Positions 11,573-22,846 of a DNA stretch of 64,000 bases are shown here, one piece after another. Every line of letters begins with the position of its first letter. Position 1 is the first letter of the stretch. The position numbers and the translations under genes were made by a program. The stretch comes from Monosporascus cannonballus (Eukaryota; Ascomycota; Sordariomycetes; Xylariales), in assembly GCA_004154925.1 (NCBI GenBank), contig QJNS01000260.1:16086-80085 (forward strand). Direction: 5' to 3'. The notes under the pieces were generated by a model. The model ran no database searches and was not told the DNA's origin. It saw nothing but the letters and a program-made list of their open reading frames with translations.

Positions 11573-13128
11573 TCAAGGTATAAATATCACCTTTTGCACC
11601 TTCATTTGGTCAAAGAGTTCATAGCCCGACACAGCCATGGACAAGGGCATGAACTTTTCGAACATGAAACTGCATGCAATGAGCCTCAGCTGCCTTGGAT
11701 GGAAGGGGTCGATCGAAGATAGGGTCAGGTAGCACGCTTACCCGAAGAGATGTTGCTTCTTCTTCAAAACTTCAAGCGCATCGGGAAAGACAGCACGGAC
11801 AGGGCATCTTCCCATCTGAAGCCGCACGTTTTTGCTATTGCAATCAGTCAGCAATGGCGACAGGGGGGGAAGAAGTCTTGGGCTATACGCACCCATAGGC
11901 ATCGTGCCCGTCGAAAGGGATCTACGCCTGTGTCAGCATCTGCGAGAAAGGGCAACTCAACGTTCTCTCGCACCTCCGCATTGTGTACTCCGATGCTGCT
12001 GATGAATCCAAATGGTCTTAAGATGTCGAACGCCATCCTCAGCGCGGGGCTTAAGCCAACGACCTCGATGACAATATCCGCTCCACGACCATCCGTGACT
12101 TCTCTTATCCTAGATGCCATATTCTCTATGTCTGTCTTGAAGTTGAGCGGTTCGGCTCCTAAGCTCTTCGCGAGTTCGAGGCGACTGTCTATACTGTCAA
12201 TGGCGAATAGATGCTTTGGCTTATACTCCAGCGCCGAAACTATGGCGCACAATCCGACTGGTCCACAACCTATTACGACCGCAGTCGCTTCCGAAGGTTT
12301 CTGAGCTCCCAAAGCATTGAACGCATTCCTGGCGCCGAAGAAGCCCGTCGGGAAAATGTCCGCCATTAGTATTAGCGCCTCGTCATCGAGCTCCGGCGGC
12401 GCCTTGACGACCGTTCCATCTGCTAGAGGCACTCTCACGTATTCGGCTTGAGCTCCCTGTAATGTGTCAAGATTATTTGTCGAGGCCACTACATGCCAAG
12501 TCTAGGTCAAGCACTTACTATGAGACTATCAGCCCTAAGATCCTAGAAGTTGGGGGAGTTCAGGCCCCATATAGGAGACAGGCATACGTACCATCTAGAG
12601 CCTTGCAGCCAAATAGGGCGCTCTGGGTACATCGAGATGTATAGCCCATCTTACAATAGAAGCAGTCCAGGCTGCAAAAGATTTAGCCGGTGCGTTCAGC
12701 TTCGAGTTCCAGGTTAAACGTGCCTACCATGACACGGTAAAGGGCGACACAACCTTGTCGCCGATTTTGACAGATTTGACGTCTTTGCCTGCGTCGACGA
12801 CGATTCCGGTAAACTCATGACCCATGATGAACCCGCTCCCGGAATCCCGCTCGTGGCCACGATATACGTGGAGCTCACTGGGCAACACTTTAGCAAATCG
12901 TCAAGCAATGCGGACACAAGACGAGGCTTGACCCACGAGCCACACAAAGCAGCCTTTTGGACCCTGACTATGATATCCCCATCCTGCTGTACTATCTCGT
13001 CTTAGCGAGACATTTGCCTACAGGTGCCGGGAACGAATGTGCTCACTCTTGGGGACGGGCCGCCGCTGCAACGAGACCTTGCGGGGCCCATCGAAGACGA
13101 CGGCTCTCATCGTAGAAGGAAGAACCAT
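11573..13128 (-). CDS. Zinc-dependent alcohol dehydrogenase (MDR family)
   Basis: Eight exons on the minus strand by hand splicing: 13128-13047, 12991-12937, 12877-12728, 12671-12592, 12488-11974, 11921-11893, 11834-11742, 11669-11573; introns of 52-103 nt, total 366 residues. Catalytic zinc ligands are C44 (ALCGS) and H66-E67 (MGHEF); the structural zinc set is C96-x2-C99-x2-C102-x7-C110. The nucleotide loop is GCGPVG (196-201), and D220 at the end of the second strand (FAIDSIDS) points to NAD rather than NADP. The C-terminal exons give RLQMGRCPVRAVFPDALEV and FMFEKFMPLSMAV. Family role: NAD-linked oxidation of alcohols or reduction of aldehydes, cytosolic; substrate unknown. A second in-frame ATG at 13110 could be the true start. 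The junction before exon 5 is unusual and is discussed in the findings. Confidence 0.88.
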
Positions 13129-14929
13129 GTTGATGAAGTGGCCGGTATTCTAGATCTGATGCAGTTGGTCTACGTATTGCTTTTGCCCAACTTTTGGCTT
13201 ACCGTTTCCCGCATCAAACCTTTACTGCATTCGATAACAAGATAGAAAGCCCAAAATGCGGGGATCGGTAAGTGGGGTGGATCTCTCGGTGGTGCCATAT
13301 AGATCCGAGAGAGCCCCAGTGTTTTCCTACACTACGAGATTTACCCGGGTTCGTCTTGCTTTCGAAGTCTATGGGCTATTTGAGAGCATTGCGGTTTTTA
13401 ATTGAAAGAAATTTGCTCGATTCTTGTATTCTTGTCCGACGTAGTTGTCCCTCATGCCGTATATGATTGCAAAGCTGAGAAGTAGCATCATCCTGCAACT
13501 GGAGGTCTTAAATGACGAGCACCATTTACTGTATCAGTACACCAACGCTCCACGCAACCATGACCTCGGTATCACCGGGAAAACAATGAGGCGCAGGGCG
13601 CCGTATGGCAGTACTCCGCCAATGAAAGTGCTCGAAGTTTGAAAATCCGCGTTTCCAGTCATGGCAATGCTTCATTCAATATATGGGATTATCCTAAGGT
13701 AGCGAGGACAAAAACAGACTCTAAGGCGCAAATGTAGGGGACGCCGGTTGTAACTAGGTGCGGCTCACATGGAGGCTCATCAGTAGGACAGACCCCACAC
13801 GGCCGTGGCCGAGGCGGCTGAAGTTTCCAACTACTAACCTAGTGCCAACCTACATAACACTGCCTGCCTACCTGCACGCCCAAGCGCATATAGGCAGTAA
13901 CACCTCAAAAGCAAGACAAACGCCACGTTATATACGCCTTGTGTCGCCCCTGGCAACGCAATCCAAGGTCATACGCAAAGCCGGTCAGGACCGTGGAGAT
14001 GTGCGAAGAAGCGAGTCGACCGATGGCCCCGTCGGGATCATCCATCACCATGCGACCTTTCAGCCAGAGCCAACCGGAGCGGTTGACGATATACACCGCC
14101 TCCGTCCAGGAGGGCCACAGAGCGGCTCACGAGCTAGAGCTAGTCGTTACCCTGCGTGGACATCTCCAGGATCTACCCGACGACTCCCCCTCGCCTTGCT
14201 AATGCGAGTCGAGAGCGTGTGTATTCTCCGTTTGCTCTGCCGGAAGCCAACTGCGGTGCCGATCTTACACACTTTCAGATGCAGGTATCCATAGGCAGTG
14301 CATACGCGGTTGTTCCTTCAGTCACTCGAATTCGTAGGTAGTCTTGATTCCGGTATTCTACACAATACTATACTGGCCGACTCATCGAGGCACGGCAGAT
14401 AGGTAGGGGCCAAGCAAGCTAGTAAGTCTACGAAGCCCTATGAGGTCCCACAAGGGCGACCCGACGGAAAGACTCACTACCGACGCCCGCAGCAAGATGA
14501 CAAACTTCTGGGCCAGCTTCTCTGGGGAAATCAAGGAAGTTGACTGGAAAAACTGTCAATGCAGTCCATTAAACCAATTGGAAGGGGGGCCAAGCTGACC
14601 CCTATGCCCCTATCGCCTTGGCTCTGTCAACAGGCGGAGCCGACTCTTTTGTCGATCGCATGTCCTGATTAGCTAATAAATGGGGCCGACCCCACAACGA
14701 CGTTATACCTCTTCAGCTCTTACTTTCGCAACACTTCTTTACCATCTTGCTTGCAGACGAATTCTCGGTTCCACGCGCCCCATCCCTCGTGCCGCCGCCT
14801 CACGCTTATCTGCATGATCCTCTACTTCGTAGGCACCTCTACATCTTACCCGCAACAGTCGTGTCGCTGCATCGGACAGTGAGAGGAGAACGTGCGGTTG
14901 GCGATTAACTTGATAGAGACCACCACCCT

Positions 14930-15175
14930 TTATCCTTCGACCATCATGCACCCATCGCCCGTTGACTGCCTCTGCGCTTTCTTTTCCTTTTGAACATTCT
15001 TGGTGCTATTCCCTTTTTGCTGTCGCCTCTGTTCTGCTGCCTCTCTGAGGTTAGTTGCACTCGCCTCTAGGGCCGGCTTTGGTCCAATTTGGGCATCTTG
15101 ACCCCGGTGCAGATTGGGGTCGGCATTGCACCAGACGGTTGCAGAAATAGTCGATAGGTTGAGGCTAGCACACAC
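14930..15175 (-). CDS. Possible small hypothetical protein
   Basis: An 81-codon frame whose second half reads like a polar helix (ATNLREAAEQRRQQKG, then lysine- and glutamine-rich to the end). I do not recognise the family and the first part looks non-coding; a shorter start or an upstream exon is possible. The biased, charged C-terminus is the only reason to list it. It could equally be noncoding sequence. Confidence 0.2.
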   Translation of the reverse strand: MCASLNLSTISATVWCNADPNLHRGQDAQIGPKPALEASATNLREAAEQRRQQKGNSTKNVQKEKKAQRQSTGDGCMMVEG

Positions 15176-17468
15176 GCCGTGAATTGCGACCCCACCGGAT
15201 TTTTACCAAAGGCGACGACCTTCCACACACACCTTTTCAGGCAAGTCGGACCAGACAACTCTGGAGATCTCAAAAGAGAGGCCTCCCGGTCTCCACAGCT
15301 AGGACTCTCTTGTCACCTCCTTTCTCTTCCCTATGACTTCGAAGGAATACCCCTTCTGAGGCATGTGTATATACGAACGCATATGAGTGCATGATCATAT
15401 TGCATGCCCTCTACCCTCTATGACATATTTAGAAGCACTTATACTAACGTGGCCTTGTGCGAAGTCGGCAATCACAGCGACTAAGGCTGTGAGAAACGAG
15501 AGCCGATAGCGCTGGGACATACAGATGTACCCGGGCTCTCTCTGCAACAATCAATTCAATCGTATGGATGATGAAGCGGCATTCCTGCAGGCTGTGCGGT
15601 GAGCGGCCTGAGCGTACATGCGGCTGTAGTCGAGACCACGTCACGTCAGTTCCAAAGCAGAGCCCCAATGCGGACCAATCCAAACCCGGAGTCGTCGAAC
15701 GGCTTCAGGGTGATGAGGTACCTACGTACCGTAGTTGTAGACGAGAAACAAACCTGACCTGACCTGACATCCCGCATCCCAGCCAGTGTCTCTCTCCATA
15801 TTCACGGCCACCCAACGCATAACTTATGTATCATTTGCCCGTGGTTGTCGAGCACTGTCCAAGATTCCGAGATAATGAGAGGGCCACGTTGTCCCCCTTG
15901 GGTCCCAACTTGGAAGCTAGCATCGCGAAAAGTTCCCGTTAGCGAGGGTTTCGCCAATGCAGATAATTTCGACCGCATCACCATGCTCAGCGGAATGGTA
16001 GATCAAGCTCATCATGCTGAGTGAGCTCGTGTCCCCGGTTGACGTCCTAATTTGTGCTGCACTCCGACATAGTTTAGCAGGGACATCGCAAACGGCCGCC
16101 ACGGTGGCCATTCCAGATTGCAATTTTTGGGTTGGGCAACACCTAGATGCTCAGTGGGCGTCCGCGAAAAGTCATTGGGTTCCAGAGTTTCCAGATTCGG
16201 AACTGCTACCACCACTGGCCTTATTGTATTGTGCAATGCGGCATTGGTTGTGCATGCGAATTTACAAGGGGTACCTGCGCTCTCGAAGCCACCCGAGGCG
16301 ACGACCATGCGCGATGCGGGCGTGCTGTAGTTGATAAGAAATCATGTGCGAAATATGCAGGTTTACCTTAAGCCCGGAGCTGAAGGGTCTACCTTGCTCG
16401 ATCTCTTTCAACTCTGCCTACCCATGTAGTTATTAATCTCTTCGACGTGCGTATTTTTTTTTTGCCTGTATCAAATGTCGACGCTCGAATTACACTCCCT
16501 CTCCTTACTGGAAGCTGTTCTGCTGGGCCTCGGAGAAATGCCGCAACGCGTGCGCTTTGGGAGTCCCCTGTCACTAATATCGCAAGCGTACTGTGGCTTC
16601 GTCTTCTCTTGGAGCTGAGAAGACGCCCGAGATTGGACGGTGTTGAAACTTAGCTTCCCCCGCAGTACCATATGATACAACCCTGTTCCACCATGCCATG
16701 CTCTAGATATTCGGACGGAGATTCGTCGACTAACAGCGCAGCTTATCTTCCGCCCCGTTCCGGTTTTTCTCCCGGTCCAGGCAGGGCAGGGCACGCCAAC
16801 AGTGATGTAGAAGACTACAGTAGAACCAGAAGTATCAGATCATCTGCACGGGGCTATATGTGCAACCTGCCGGGACATGCATGCGTAGGGATTTACGATG
16901 GCGGCAGTGCCAACAGGTGAAAAGCGATCGACTACGCATTGGCGGGCTTCTGCCCACTCGGCGACAAGACCCAGCCGCAAAGTATGCGTTCCTCACTGCC
17001 GAGAAGAGGACCGACGAAAATGCGCTTTACCCTGCGTTGCCCGTTTTCCGGCTCGCAGCACAAACACATCCAGGGAAGGAGAGCCTCATCGGAGGGTAGC
17101 TACGGACGCAATAAACCGCGCAAGTTTCTCGAAAGCTTCCATGCTACTGGACTGTCTACCGGACTTCACTTTGCTGTGCCGGTTGGAACATCGCTCTTTT
17201 CGCCACTGCTTACCCATTGACGCGGGACGTTGGTATGGATCCCAGTACAATAGGAGAGCATCTGTTTCTAGAGTGCCTGCTCCCTTTTCTTTTCTTCTTC
17301 TTTTCCTTCCGCAGAAACACACCTCTCCGCAGGTTGGTCTACACGGGAGCTTGCCGATATCATTTCAACAGGTACCTAAACCGTTGACTGCAAGGAAGGA
17401 CATCAAGGTGGGTTGGAAGAGGCACCAAACTATATTTGATTATCCTGTTAGTAAATTCATTGCGTTGC

Positions 17469-17470
<2 letters not shown>

Positions 17471-17500
<30 letters not shown>
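17471..17500. repeat. Homopolymer, 30 T
   Basis: Uninterrupted run of 30 T in intergenic DNA. On the minus strand it is a poly(A) run, which could be a retroposed tail or simple slippage; no adjacent target duplication was seen. It produces spurious open frames coding poly-phenylalanine or poly-lysine. Confidence 0.9.
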
Positions 17501-17501
<1 letters not shown>

Positions 17502-19506
17502 GATACAAATACGGTGTGCCCTTTTTGGGTCCAAGGGAGCGCCACAGCCGCAATCTCCAACCACATCTCTGATGCTGCTGCTTTACGTGCTGCGGCTGCT
17601 GATCTGCGTAGCCATGAATACGTGCCTACATTACCTGGGTAATCACTAAATATTACATAACCACGTAAATGTTCTCTCTCGTCGCCGCCTACGTATGCGC
17701 GATACAAAAGACGCATGGACACACCCCAAGTTTCCTCCAACCTGGGAACAGTCAGCATCGGAATTTTCGTTGCCTCTGGAGCTGGTGATTTTTTAAAAGC
17801 CGAAAGCCACATATCCCATCCTAGATGCTGTGCTCCGCTCTGCAAGGTTGATGTGGAATCAGAAGGCAGAGGACCAGGGATATTAATTGGGACGGCACTT
17901 GACTCATTACAGCATCTCCCCGGATTTACCGACCAAAATCGCGTCGTTTTATTCACGCCCTGACCCACTAACTAAAGACTGGAGAGCATTGCTAAGTAGG
18001 ACACAGGAGAGCGCGGTGCCGATCATCTCCGTCTCGGCGCACTCTGGCACTCCATGGTCTATTACCATTGCCTGCGTACTTATGTAATAGCAACACAAGC
18101 CCCAGAGGGGCGCAATCTAGCTGTCTGGCCGGGTATTCGCATCCTCGCAGAATCCACATCCCAGGAACCTTGGAAAGACGAGACACGGAGGGAGGGTAGG
18201 CGGCTCCGCGACACCTCCCCGCCTTATCTACGCCAAACTTTATTAGTCACCCCTCGATTTAGCTTGGACAACTTTTAGTCCGCATGGGTTAAACGGTTCC
18301 TCGATCACGAGAGTGCTCGGCTGGCATTTGGTGGCCGAGTCGGCAAGCTAACGAGAGCCAGAGAGTCCTTGCCAGTTTCCCTTCCCCTCTTCTTCCTTTC
18401 TCGCATTAGGAAAGTCAACTAGCTCCATACCTCAAGCAGGACGGGCACATAAATGAAATGGGTAGTACCGTCAGTTGATTGTAGTAGGTATGTAGCTGGC
18501 TACCGTACAATACTAACAAGGTACCTAATACCAATCCTTGCCTGCCATATACCACCATGGAACAGGCCCATCGATCGGCCCAATATCTCACATCTCTCTC
18601 TCGCTCTCTCTCACTCGTTCGACCCCGTCCGTCCATCCGTATAATCGGCTTGGCTGGGTACCTGATACTACCCTCTGCTGGGCGGGCTGCGTTGTCGTGT
18701 TTAAGTCTGGCCAAACGTCCAGAGGCGGCTCAAACACCTATTTGTAACCGCACTTTGTTTTACGACCTTCTGGCAGCTGTTTTCCCCCTTCGGACCTTTC
18801 CCTCTCCCCTACCCTTTTTTTTCTTTCTTCTTCATTCTCCCCCCGGGCGCCAACCAGGTTCACACAATCTGAGTGGACAAGTCGCTGAGGCTCCAAGCAG
18901 CTAGCTACCACCTCACCCACATCTCCGTCTGCGGGTACCCACCTACTGCACCCTCTTCCTTATGTATGGGTGGCCCGTCCGACGACCGCCGGGGTAGAAA
19001 GTTACACTCTGCTCTCGAATTACAATACGACAGTTATAGTGCTGGTGATCAATTGTGCATTTATGAGAGGCGGGTGACTTTTGGCGACAACCGTACCCAG
19101 CGAGCAACTATAATACATACTTCTTAACGTGCATGCCTGCGTGCTCCGTACTTACATCCGCGTGCACATTACACCATTGGGAAGTTTGGAGGGGAAAAGC
19201 CGCGAACTGCACGGTGCCCAATCGCGGTACGACCTTGGCTTTGGCGAACCTAGCCGTCCTATCGCCAGCCATACTACCCTGCGTACGGTACCTCTCCATC
19301 TCTGTCTCTCCCGCTCTTTTGCGCCAATCGCTGGTTACCCTCATTTCGACTTTCTCCGAAAATCCCCCAAAAGGCGCGCACGGTGGTTCGGGGAAACGAA
19401 GAGAGATTCTCTGAGTTGTTGCCCCATGGCGAGCTGAGAGCGACCGCCTTTCTTGTTGTTGCGTGAGTAACGGCCACCACAATTTACTAGCCACCAGCGC
19501 GGAAGC

Positions 19507-21261
19507 ATGACTACCACCGCCGCAGCAGCCCCAGCTCACGACCCTTCAGCCAGCGACATCTATGACCCGGACGAGGTGCTTCCCCGGGATAGTCCCCTGA
19601 TGAAACCCTACCGGCCCAGACTTCAGCCTTCACCCTCTCCGCCGCCGGCATTTACTCGTCCCAAAGTCAGTCTTTCTCCCAGCTACGGTCGAAAGTCTTC
19701 TAATCGTCGGCGAAAGGTCCGCCCCAGCCAAGGCGATGCCGTCTTGATACATTACCTCGACGGTGGAAAGCGCCCAGATATAGCCACCGAAGCCCTCATG
19801 CGGCCTCTAGCGCGATACGACGAAGATTACGACGACCAGGGTAAGAGTGACTCCGACGTCGAGGAAGAGGAGTCTACTACCGACGAGTCGGGGGACGAGG
19901 AGGACATTAGGAGTCACGAGATGTCCCCCGAACTGCTGCCTAGTTATACTGAGCCCGCTGCTGCCGCTGCTGCGAGGCCGGCAGACCTGCGGTCTCTGGC
20001 GACGAATGCGCTCGCGGCCGCCCCCGCCGGCCCCGCTGGCGCTGCGAAACCGGTGGATCTGCAGTCTTTAGCCACAGATGCGCTCGCTGCCGTCACGGCG
20101 GCGGCGCATCCGACTGATGGCGACGACCGACGGCTTCCGGATGGCGAACCGCGCATTGCACCGAAGGCGAAGCCGCCCGACTGCTTGACGATCAATGGTG
20201 TGAAAGACGGGGCTAGATCTGTGCTGGCGCCGCCCATGTCCCCGTACACGCGGCATGGATCACAAGACATGTACTCCCCCCGGCATCATGTCCCGGGACA
20301 GGTGTTGATGCATCCCAGTGATGTCAAAACGTCGCCCACTGCCCTGTCTCCGACTAGGCCTGGGGAGCTGCCTCCAATTCAGAGTGCCTCCCCGAGATCC
20401 GAGACGAGCAGCCATGATCCGTTGCCATCCATAGACCATCTTCTCGACCAGATAAGCCCGTCACAGCAAGAGATGACGATGCGCCGCGGAAGCCACTTCC
20501 CTCATTCTCCGCCGTCAGGAATGCTTCGGATGAGCGGCATGCCCGGTAGTCACGGTTCACCACCTATCTCCCCGAACGATCCTTACCGCCAGGACATGCC
20601 GTCTCCGGCTAATTCTATACCCCTACTAAGCCCGTACTATTTTTCAAGCGCCAGTAGCACGAGTAATCATCGGTCTGGTCCGGATTATAGCAGCAACGGC
20701 GAAACGCCCAATACGGATCCCGCCTCCACGCCCGGCACCCAGGACTCCATCAACCGCATGAGCATCGACAGCATGACAAACCCACCGATGGGCGCCTTCG
20801 TCTGTAAATTCCAGGGATGTACCGCACCCCCATTCTCGACCCAGTACCTTCTGAATTCGCATGCGAACGTACATTCCTCTGCCAGGCCGCACTATTGCCC
20901 AGTGAAGGGATGTCCGCGGAGCGAGGGTGGGAAAGGCTTCAAGCGCAAGAACGAGATGATCCGGCACGGGCTCGTCCATGATTCGCCTGGGTATGTGTGC
21001 CCGTTCTGTCCAGATCGCGAGCATAAGTATCCTAGGCCGGACAATCTCCAAAGGTACGTCTTTGAAGTCCGGTGAAAGCAACGGTGATGATTACCGTCAC
21101 GGATGATGGCCGTCATTACTCGAGTACCATGTAACTAATCCTGTCTGTCTAGGCATGTCCGCGTCCACCATGTCGATAAGGACAAGGACGACCCTCTCCT
21201 TCGGGATGTACTCGCGCAGCGCCCTGACGGCCCCAACAGAGGGCGTAGACGGCGGACATGA
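19507..21261 (+). CDS. C2H2 zinc-finger transcription factor
   Basis: Two exons, 19507-21053 and 21153-21261, joined across a 99 nt intron (AG|GTACGT ... AACTAATCC ... TAG|G), giving 551 residues. Three zinc fingers lie near the C-terminus: C433/C438/H452/H456, C464/C469/H487/H491 and C498/C501/H517/H521; the intron splits the codon just before H517, so the third finger needs splicing. The tail (VHHVDKDKDDPLLRDVLAQR, then GRRRR) is basic and probably nuclear-targeting. The first 430 residues are disordered: Pro/Ser-rich, an acidic DDEDD-type patch at about 105-140, and two copies of an alanine-rich DLxSLATxALAA motif at about 160-195. It resembles proteins annotated as Rpn4-like C2H2 factors in Aspergillus, but I am not sure of orthology. 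Expected role: nuclear DNA-binding regulator. Confidence 0.9.
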
Positions 21262-22846
21262 GAAAAGGCAAATCGACCAAAAACTAAGTCAGCTTTCTAC
21301 TTCTGGAAATACGATGCTTTGTCATCTAGAGCCTATGTACATATGCGGATGATATCCCTCGGCGGAGGCGGCTGATTTCCGATGCTCGGCGTGCTACGGG
21401 TGGTGGCATTGCGAGATTCTTATATCCATTTTCTTAAAACCGGGGGCGGGCCGGGTGTTTCACGAGCGATCATACCAATCGGGAGGAAGCGGGCGTTTTG
21501 GGCGCAGAGCATATACCACTCAGGGCATTTTTTGTTCATTGTTGATCCATTGCGGCTATATTATGAGCTCTGATTTGTCATTTATCTCTGCATATTCACC
21601 ATCTACGTTTTTGCTGCATTCGCTTGTTTTCCTTATTTTGTTCCGCCGGGGCGGATATACCTATCTACCAATCCTGTCTATCTACTGATCTATCCGTCTA
21701 TCATCCCACCCTAGGCGCCGGACTGCGCGAGGAGGAGAGGGGGGCGGTGCTGGGGATTGAGGAGGCGCGCAGGCGTTAATGGGGTTTTCTCTGACGAAGT
21801 AGATGACTGTCCACGAAATTCGGAAGCGAGAAAAGGGGATCATAGCATGCGCGCACAGCGTCCTTAAAGGGGAGGTGTCTGTCTAGAGCCAATGAACCTA
21901 GCCGGGTAGTTAATCCTGGTTCGTTTGCCGGCTCCGGAGTAGAGGAGCGAGGGGGGAAGACGGTAAAGGGATGGAAGGCGAGAAGATCGCCGCCGCTGCC
22001 CGCCCCGGCCGGCTCTGCCATGCCCTGCGTTCAAATGAAAGGCTTGTTTTCTTCTTTCTTTGGCTTCTTCGCTCTTCTTCCACGCGTCCATATCCGGGGC
22101 GGAGACATTGCGACGTCGAGAGCCATCCGTCTCGTTCAGCGTGCGGACGGACGGACGGATGGGATAAATGGCTGGATGAACGGGTGTACGAGGAGAAATG
22201 GGATTCGGGTTGTATAAACAAGCAAGGCATATGCATAGCGCAGCAGGGAAGGCGGACTACGGTAGCATGCTGGCTGGCTGGCTGGCCGTCCGTCGGGTCC
22301 TGTTTGTTATATTCGCTCAGCACTACTCGTGATGGTCCGAGTCGTTAAACTGGAGTCGGATAACTTTCGTCGGGTTCTCTCTCTCTCTCTCTCGGAGATG
22401 GCGTGGTTCTGGGTTTCTGAAAATTCAACAGATGTACCCCACTCCCCCTAAATTTATTGTCTTCGCAATGGCTAGTGAGATGGTGCCCACGACGTAAGTG
22501 GACGAAAGAGCGGACAGGAGTTGCCGTCCCTGGGACGCGAGCTGATGAAATGTCACGGGATGTTCCGGTTGCAGATAGACTGTCTCCATCGAAATATGAA
22601 TGGGCATCGACTGAGTATCTAGATCCTATGGCTGCGGAAAGACGTCAAACATACATACCCAGTCGAGCGTAGTGTTATATCGCGCATAGCTCTTTCGCGC
22701 TTCCCCACCTGGCTCTATGACACGCACACACACGTATATATAATAGGCTCGCCCTCTTCCCGGCTCCCCAGAATCCACGACTCCATGGTAAACAGAAGCC
22801 ACCTAGGCTCCTTTATATACCCGAATATGACCACAGAAGAAAAGGC
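21262..22846. other. Intergenic region with simple repeats
   Basis: 1.6 kb between the convergent ends of the C2H2 gene and palB. It holds short simple repeats: GGAC copies at about 22,145-22,160, GGCT copies at about 22,268-22,286, and a TC run at about 22,377-22,395. No gene recognised. Confidence 0.6.

Larger units (their letters stand above)
13129..19506. other. Large gene-poor stretch upstream of the zinc-finger gene
   Basis: 6.4 kb with no recognised conserved gene. It contains one tentative small open frame on the minus strand (14930-15175, listed separately), a 30-base T run at 17471-17500, a CT-rich stretch at about 18,590-18,615, and CCTGA tandem copies at about 15,752-15,768. It ends with the probable long leader of the C2H2 gene. 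Long upstream regions are common for fungal developmental regulators, which fits the gene at 19507, but nothing here proves regulation. Confidence 0.5.

Noticed and set aside
11750..12304. 184-codon plus-strand frame antisense to the alcohol dehydrogenase
   Set aside because: Exact antisense of coding exons with no own features.
16898..17572. 224-codon frame with a poly-phenylalanine run
   Set aside because: Phe run is the T30 homopolymer; no domain or splice support.
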